DNA of 64,000 nucleotides from the NCBI RefSeq assembly GCF_000226095.1, contig NC_016473.1, forward strand, positions 4,898,001 to 4,962,000. Reading direction: 5' to 3'. Shown here one piece after another: positions 58,201 to 64,000 of this stretch (its first letter is position 1; every line of letters begins with the position of its first letter). The translations under genes were made by a program, and so were the position numbers. This DNA comes from Thermothelomyces thermophilus ATCC 42464. Its lineage: Eukaryota; Ascomycota; Sordariomycetes; Sordariales; Chaetomiaceae. Under the pieces are notes generated by a model. The model was given only the letters and a program-made list of their open reading frames with translations. It ran no database searches and was not told the origin of the DNA.

Positions 58201-58540
58201 TGGTGTAGAAATCCATGGGGATCGTGACTCGAAGGACGAGCACTTTGGCCTTCTGGAGCGAGAAGGCGTGGGGCAGCCCCAACAGCCCTTCGAGCTTCTG
58301 CGAGAGATCGTGTCAGCCGTACGATGGTTTCCAAGACCACCTCCCCGTCCGGGGACAACAACATACCTGAACCACCAGCCCGACATCTCGGAACTCCAGG
58401 ACCGTATTCCGACCCAGAGCAAAGTCGAGGTTCTCGAGATCGAGGGCTTGCGTATCGAGGAGGTCCAGGCGAGAGAGGGCGAAGCGGAGCAGTTGCTTCG
58501 CCATCGAGGAGCTGCGGAAGGACTGGAAGAAGGACGCCAT
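52216..58540 (-). CDS. ATG2: Autophagy-related protein 2 (lipid transfer protein)
   Basis: Model (complement): 58540-58367, 58297-52331, 52233-52216; 2052 aa. Atg2 is a rod-shaped lipid channel of the VPS13/chorein family that moves phospholipids from the ER to the growing phagophore, working with Atg18 and Atg9. The N-terminal chorein region is [20 protein letters not shown] followed by [21 protein letters not shown] Ser/Pro-rich, acidic region (about residues 150-600) separates it from the repeating beta/groove region. The C-terminus carries [40 protein letters not shown], the amphipathic [20 protein letters not shown] and [20 protein letters not shown]. The last exon is 18 nt and gives the family-typical ending KYKKH. 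Without that splice the frame would run on into intron sequence. Confidence 0.93.
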
Positions 58541-60084
58541 GATGGGCCGTCGGCGATAGAGGAACTGTCGCTGTTGGAATTATATCGGGATATCGCGAGA
58601 CGGGAGCTATCTATCGACGTGGGGCAGACGTTCAAGCGGTGGGGGTGGTGTGGGATTCGCAGACGTCGGCAACCGAGCAAAGCTAGAGAGAGGGGGCGAC
58701 CGTGCGAATCAAGATGTCCAGCGACGAGTTCACGGCGTTGTTTGGTTGATTCGTCCACCGAAGGTTGAGCAAGGAGGACGGAGAAAAGCGGCTGCAAAGG
58801 TCATGTTGAGGTGGGCGTCGTCATCTCGCAGAAGTCGGTACCCAGTTCCCCAAGTGGTTCTCGGATGGCGACAATGGCGAATGGTGCAGGCGAGGAAGTA
58901 ATGATGGCACGCCTAGGTACATACGAGGGAAGGAAGACAAAGCCTATGTTACCAGAACACAGGGCGGTGAGGAGAACGGACCCAACGGAAAAGGTTGTGG
59001 TCGCGTCGTGCAATGAAAAGCAGGAGTCGACCAGCAGCAACAACCGGGCGACGCGAGGTAGAGGTAGAAACCGGTAGTTACCTTAGGTTAGCAGGGTGCA
59101 GGGCGCAGCCCAGGGCAACCCGTGACGATTGCGTCGACCGCCGCTCACTTGAGCTTGGTGTTGGGCAGGGATCCAAGCAGAAGTGGATGGGGCCTTATCG
59201 TTAAGTGGGCGTATCAAGTAACTAAGGCATGTGGTGCACAGGTGGCACGGAGGGGCGAGGGGAAGTTCCCATGCTCCCATCTGGGGCAAGCTTGACAGGG
59301 GTAATTGAGCCCCGCTCCGAACGCAGCACAACGCTGTCCTCGGTACATACTATGTATGTACATACATCACTAGTTAGTTACATACTTGTAAGGAGGACTG
59401 TGGCAGGACGGCTCTTGCCTCCAGCCCAAACCTCCCTTGTGTGTGTGTGCGCTTGTGAAACTCCGAAAAATGCAAAGACCGTGCCGGACGTAATCATCCG
59501 CCAATCGACTCGACGGTGCGACCAATTGTACGGAGTAACTTCCAGGGACTCTGACCTGGACGTACACGGGAGTCCATCAAGTGGACCTTGAAGGAGGACT
59601 CCAATACGCCGCGGCTGCTGCTGCTGCTGCTGCTGTGCTGTTTTTATCGAGTCGAGTCCTCGGGCCGTGAACAAGGTAAGATTAGCGGCTTTGCGCTGCT
59701 TGCCCGGAATAGGAAATGCCGTACGGAGCCCGGACTAATTAATCCGTACATACAAAGCACAATCCGTACATGCTATTCCGTGCAGACGGCGCGATCAGAT
59801 GACCCCTTGTCTTGACCGGATCGCCAAGTTTCAAGGTAAAGGCACCACGAGGCGAGGACAGAATGTTTCATCTCTTGACGACCTAGCAACCGGGGTGCTA
59901 ACAGAGGTTCTATGTGGGTGAGCTCTTCCCAAGTCAAGAGCGAAGAGCTGCCCAAGCGAGTCACGATGATGACAAGACCGCATAACTTACGGTTTTTGCC
60001 AGCCCCCACTAAGGCCGAATATGAACCCCTAACCCTGACTTAAACATCCCCCCTCTATAACCCCCGAGGCATCCTTACTCACCC
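58541..60084. other. 1.5 kb spacer between ATG2 and the amine oxidase
   Basis: Upstream region of ATG2 and 3' region of the oxidase. It has a GTAC-rich tract (59344-59390), TACGGA-family motifs at 59528-59536 and 59709-59782, and a CTG trinucleotide tract at 59615-59637. Several frames read through but none is protein-like. Confidence 0.5.
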
Positions 60085-62024
60085 TCAAGCGTCCTCTCCT
60101 TTCCCTTCTCCTTCTCCCTCCGCCTTCTGCTTCTCCCTCCCTTTAAAGTACCCCTGCACGATCCTCCTTGCCACATGCTCGCCGCTCCAATACGCGCCCG
60201 TCACCGTCCCCAGTGCCACAAACGGCGCCGTGTGTTCTCCCGCGAGCCATATCCCTTCCTCGGGTACGCCGTGGCGCATCGCGACGATGTCCCTGTCGCC
60301 TTCGACCAGGCCCGTCCGGAAGTTGCAGTAGCTCCCGTTCCCGGCCAGGTCGTCGCCTAGCCAGTCCGTCGCGAAATAGGCCGTGGGTTGGCAATCCGCG
60401 CTGGACCCGTCGTAAGACGGGAGGCGGGAGTAGTAAGGTCTGAAGTATTCATACACAAACGCTTCCTTTTTCTTCTGGGAAGGGAGGGCGCGCAGTCTCG
60501 AGGTGATGTGCTGAGACTGGTCGCCAAAGATGTAGAAGAGCAACGTTGGGTGGGCTGCGGCACCTAGGGAGCCAAGCTCGACCACCTCACTGATCCAGCG
60601 TTGGGGGTTCGTGTCTTGTGCGTACTTTGGCGCAAGCCACTGGCAGAAGCCCTGGACTATGCGGCCCCCATCTGGTGACGGGGTCAGCCAGAAAGCTGTA
60701 GGGAATGAGATGTAGACCTGGAAGAGTGTCAATAACTCTCTTGCGATGCTGAGATCGGACAGTGTGTTAGGGGGGGTAGGCGACCTTTTCCAGGCTGCCG
60801 TAGCCAATGTTCTGGATGCCCTTGCACACACGATCTGGCAGAGGAGGGAAAAAGGACTGTAGATTCTGCTTCAGCCAGCCAAGCGGGCAAGTGACAACGA
60901 CGTCGTCAAATTCGAACACTTGACCGTCTGTGGTCTTGACACTGGCCGTGCCGGCCTGCGTCGCGGACTTGCCGTAAATCTCGGAAACGCGGGTCCGGTA
61001 GTAGATGTTTGCACCGTCGATGGCCGGCTGAGCGACCTTCTCGAGAATCTTGTGATAGGTGCCCGCGCAAAAGAGATTTTCTGCTGAGAGTTAGGGGAAG
61101 CCTCTCGGCAGGTCTGGATATCGAAGCTGGGTCGCGTGCTACTTACCACCCTCGATACACTCCTCGAGCCAGAAGAACTTGAGGCTCTGCATACTGAGAG
61201 GGCTGCCCACAAAACTACCCCATAGTTCGGCCATCTGGAGGAGGAGGCGCCTCCGCCTTTGGTAGCCCTCCTCGCCGTCCGGTATCCTTTTCACGACTTC
61301 CTCCTGGAAGAAGTCCAAAAGTGATTTACTGGGGTCGATGCTCGCCCCGTGCTTGTTGGAATATGCGAAGGCGTCCTCGATGATGTTCCACATCATGGTC
61401 GAGTACTTCTCTCCCTCTTCGGAAGGAAGCAACTGTCCATCCTCGTCAAAGAGGTAGGAACCGCTGTCCCAGACACCGGTGGCCGTCTTGGTCTCTCTGG
61501 CCAGATCCATGATCGGGTTCTCAGTCGTGCCGTGAATCCAGTTCGCACCCACGTCTATGAGATGGCCGTTGGGTAACCTCTCCTGGGCTATCCTGCCGCC
61601 GAGGCGATCTCTGGCTTCCAGAATCGTGACGCGAAAGCCATTTCGGAGCAGCACATCGGCGCATCTGAGTCCCGCAAAACCAGCACCAACTATCCCAATG
61701 TGCGGTCTCCTATTAGGGTCGAGGACTTCGAGCTGCAGCGTCTTGGTAGTGAGCACTACGTTCCCGCACTGCGCAGCATCCCAGATACGTAGAATATCAC
61801 AACAGTTCGCGTGTCTCCGAGGTAGAGAGACCGCCGGTGAGGCGGAGCTTGGGAGCGGTCTATTGGGCTGGGTATCATGGGTTTTCGAATACCTTGAAGA
61901 CTTGATCCATGATGCTCAGCTTTCTCGACGAGACGCTGAAAAGCCGGGATGTCTTGAGATCCTGGTATATCTTGGATGTCTTCTTGTGAGCCGCGCTGGC
62001 AATGGACATTGAATAAGCATCCAT
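60085..62024 (-). CDS. Flavin-containing amine oxidase (polyamine oxidase-like)
   Basis: Model (complement): 62024-61893, 61768-61147, 61080-60785, 60717-60085; 560 aa. FAD enzyme of the monoamine/polyamine oxidase family, which oxidises amines with release of hydrogen peroxide. Visible: Rossmann motif HIGIVGAGFAGLRCADVLL (glycines 72, 74 and 77), then ILEARDRLGGRIAQERLPNG and DVGANWIHGTTENPI typical of Fms1-like oxidases, VTCPLGWLKQNL, and the C-terminal flavin motif GIWLAGEHTAPFVALGTVTG. Exons 2-4 are firm. The first exon (MDAYSMSIASAAHKKTSKIY) is inferred: it is phase-correct, but the open frame in exon 2 has no ATG before the FAD motif, so another 5' exon is possible. The exon 3 donor is an uncommon GTCGCC. 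The tail is rich in Glu, Gly and Lys. Confidence 0.85.
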
Positions 62025-62963
62025 TCTGGTGGCCTGGGAGGAGAGGTCGTCCGAGGGAATGGTTTAACACGAGGACTGGGGCAAGAAAGGGGTGTCGAGG
62101 GCAGGAACTGGACAGTTTTATGCGCGGGATAGTTGCGAAGCACCGGAGGCGCGAAGGGCAGGCGCGAAGGGCAGGCGCGGCAATGGAGGGTGAGTAGAGA
62201 GATCCGGGTCTGTGCCGACAGCTCAAAAGCGAGATGTTACAACCGCAAATATATATACAGCCAAAAGGAAACGGAATATGCGGATCCAAAGCCGTAGAGG
62301 CAGGAAATGAGCTGACCAGACCAACTTGGCCGGGAAAGGATGGGAGGGACACACAGACTGCCTCGCCACACCTAGTCTCAGCAACTCGACCAGGCGCTAT
62401 GGAGGAGGTGCGGGCTAGGACGGATAACGGAAATGAAGTGCCCGTGGCTTGCGGGCCCGATAAAAAAGCCCGCAGCGACCGACGAAACAAAGCAACAGAT
62501 AAAGCTGGAGGCACAGGAACCAAGTATGAAATAACGGAGCTACAATTGGCGGTTCTGGTGACACCCAAAGTGACATGCAAAAACAACTCGAGAGAGCGTA
62601 GCCGCTGATGAGGGGCAGGCAGGCAAACCGCTTGGTGCCATAGCTACACCCCTCCAACTGCGGGCCAATAGAGAGCGCGCTGCTGAGCATGCCATCTGAC
62701 CTTGGGAGTCATTGTGATCCGGCCTCCCTGTCTCACTCCCGTTCCCGACGCATAGCTAGCTGAAAGTGAATTGATAAGCCGAAGATGGACTCACCGGTAA
62801 CGGATCCTCGGTGCACTTCGAGATTGGCAGTGGAGAACTGGCCGGAGCGATGGAAATGGACGCATACCCTGCACTTGTTGTGCCTTCGGTAAGTTTTGTG
62901 GTGCAGGCAGGCAAGTGGGTACCTCACCTATCTGGTAGTGTAGGTCCTGTATTGTATTGAAGT

Positions 62964-63003
62964 TAAGGTATGTAAAGTACGGATCCGTACGTACTGTACC
63001 TTA
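62964..63003. repeat. 40-bp nested palindrome of the TACGGA family
   Basis: TAAGGTA (62964-62970) pairs with TACCTTA (62997-63003), enclosing the perfect palindrome GTACGGATCCGTAC (62977-62990) also present at 2509-2522. Confidence 0.65.
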
Positions 63004-63654
63004 GTGTCGTATTCCGTAGTCAGTGGTTGTTAGTAGTTATGTTGCAGATCCGTAAATGTGCGCAGTGTCGGGAGCACTGCCGGGTCTTCGTACTTCATAG
63101 TGTAATCTGTACAATATGTGCAAAATAATTGTACCCGAAGAGACAGCAACAGATCGGAAACTGCTAACCAATGGAAGCCTGAGCTCCACAACTCGACACC
63201 GCTAATTGCAAACGGGACTGAAGGGTTTATAGGAAGGCTCGACGATAGGAACGTGCTCCTTCGTTCATTTGGGCATTCGTTCAAGAGTACCCGCAAGCGC
63301 CAGTCCCGCCCGAACTTGTCCTCTACTGTTTAATGCCAGAATTGGCTGAGCGGATTTGAGTGTTGGCTGGTTTGGCACACACAACCGTTGGGTACCTAGG
63401 GTAGGAGCAGTGCAAAGTTCATGGACTCAACCGAGATTCTCAGAATGGGCTCGCCTAATACGCGGGGCGCTGGCGGCTCGGTTATAAGTGCTACTTTCTC
63501 TGCTGTTGCTATAATCCGAGAAGGAGGTACCAAGTACCACTCTATGCTTCAGCAATTCAAAGACGCGGGGCGGGTGGGGGAAGGCGGGGCGCCCAGTCCC
63601 GTTGAAAGACGCAGAGAACTTCGAACCCTAGCTGATGGCAAGAGCCGGGACTTT

Positions 63655-63756
63655 GAGACTTCTCGAGAACTACTTTTTTTGAGACTTCTCGAGAACTACT
63701 TTTTTTGAGACTTCTCGAGAACTACTTTTTTTGAGACTTCTCGAGAACTACTTTTC
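63655..63756. repeat. 26-bp direct tandem repeat, about 3.9 copies
   Basis: Three identical units start at 63655, 63681 and 63707; a fourth, starting at 63733, breaks off in its T-run. Each unit holds the palindrome TTCTCGAGAA followed by CTAC and a T7 run. Confidence 0.9.
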
Positions 63757-64000
63757 CGCACCGCGCGTCGTCTTACATGTACTGCGCAGTGCGATCTGTT
63801 GCATCGAGACATCACAGGATCGGTTCGACTTGTTGTATATTATGCAGGTCATGGGATATCCAATGTTGTTCCAACCAGTTGAACGCAGACCAACCGTTTT
63901 TTTCAGAGTCGGTGCCAGACAGGCCAGGCAATGACAATTATGAAGCGTTTCGAAAAGACCGGGTTGGAAATATACGGGCGGCGGACTTGCTCTCGTCGTC

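Larger units (their letters stand above)
62025..64000. other. Gene-poor right end with short repeats
   Basis: No supported gene in 2 kb. It holds the promoter side of the amine oxidase, a palindromic TACGGA-family element (62964-63003) and a 26-bp tandem repeat (63655-63756). Short frames have no recognisable domain. Confidence 0.5.

Noticed and set aside
61756-62586. 276-codon minus frame upstream of the amine oxidase
   Set aside because: Composition is Ser/Pro/Arg-like non-coding sequence with no domain; it overlaps the leader and first exon in another frame.
1-64000. tRNA, 5S rRNA and CRISPR arrays
   Set aside because: I scanned spacers for T-loop-like GGTTCGA patterns and repeat-spacer arrays; near matches (for example around 7157 and 63620) lack a foldable partner. 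A covariance-model scan would decide.
1-64000. Retroelements or DNA transposon coding remains
   Set aside because: No reverse transcriptase, integrase or transposase-like peptide was seen in any frame; the short palindromes have no coding capacity.

Overview
The window is nuclear DNA of a filamentous ascomycete, most likely a sordariomycete and possibly close to Sordariales/Chaetomiaceae (the placement is inference). The grounds are GC-rich coding sequence, short introns (mostly 50-120 nt) with GT..AG ends and CTRAC branch sites, and typical Pezizomycotina genes: a Zn2Cys6-type factor, a PTH11/SAT4-like rhodopsin protein, DHA2 drug transporter, Mrc1, Hfi1/Ada1 and fungal Med1. I saw no rRNA, tRNA, CRISPR array, plasmid or virus. 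Gene models below were built by hand; in nearly every multi-exon model the phases close without a leftover base.

Layout, left to right: the 3' part of a fungal-specific transcription factor (+, cut by the window edge); a fused rhodopsin-like/FucP-like membrane protein (+); a DHA2 major facilitator (-, five exons); dihydroorotase (+, five exons); gamma-tubulin complex protein GCP3/Alp6 (-); SAGA subunit Hfi1/Ada1 (+); replication-checkpoint mediator Mrc1 (+); Wee1-type kinase (-); a 3.4 kb gene-poor stretch; Mediator subunit Med1 (-); a conserved coiled-coil protein with a GC-AG intron (+); a leucine-rich-repeat, Mhp1-like protein (-); a 2.1 kb spacer; ribosomal protein L5/uL18 (-); a HAD-family hydrolase (+); replicative helicase subunit Mcm2 (-); a UBR7/Mlo2-like UBR-box protein (+); the lipid-transfer autophagy protein Atg2 (-); a 1.5 kb spacer; and a flavin amine oxidase (-). 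The last 2 kb hold only short repeats.

Many neighbours share divergent promoters (GCP3/Hfi1, Med1/coiled-coil, RPL5/HAD, Mcm2/UBR7) or are convergent (fusion/DHA2, dihydroorotase/GCP3, Mrc1/Wee1, coiled-coil/Mhp1, HAD/Mcm2, UBR7/Atg2). Three S-phase or mitotic-entry genes (mrc1, wee1, mcm2) lie within 31 kb, and each has MCB (ACGCGT) or SCB-like (CGCGAAA) motifs upstream, which suggests shared G1/S control. This is the most coherent biological theme.

The most unusual signals are: (1) the rhodopsin-FucP fusion; (2) an in-frame, stop-free mcm2 intron whose 3' splice site sits inside two mutually exclusive inverted repeats; (3) very small coding exons (RPL5 exon 1 is only ATG, mcm2 exon 1 is 5 nt, atg2 last exon is 18 nt); (4) a family of short intergenic palindromes built on TACGGA/TCCGTA, two copies sharing an identical 14-nt palindrome 60 kb apart; and (5) a 26-bp tandem repeat near the right edge.
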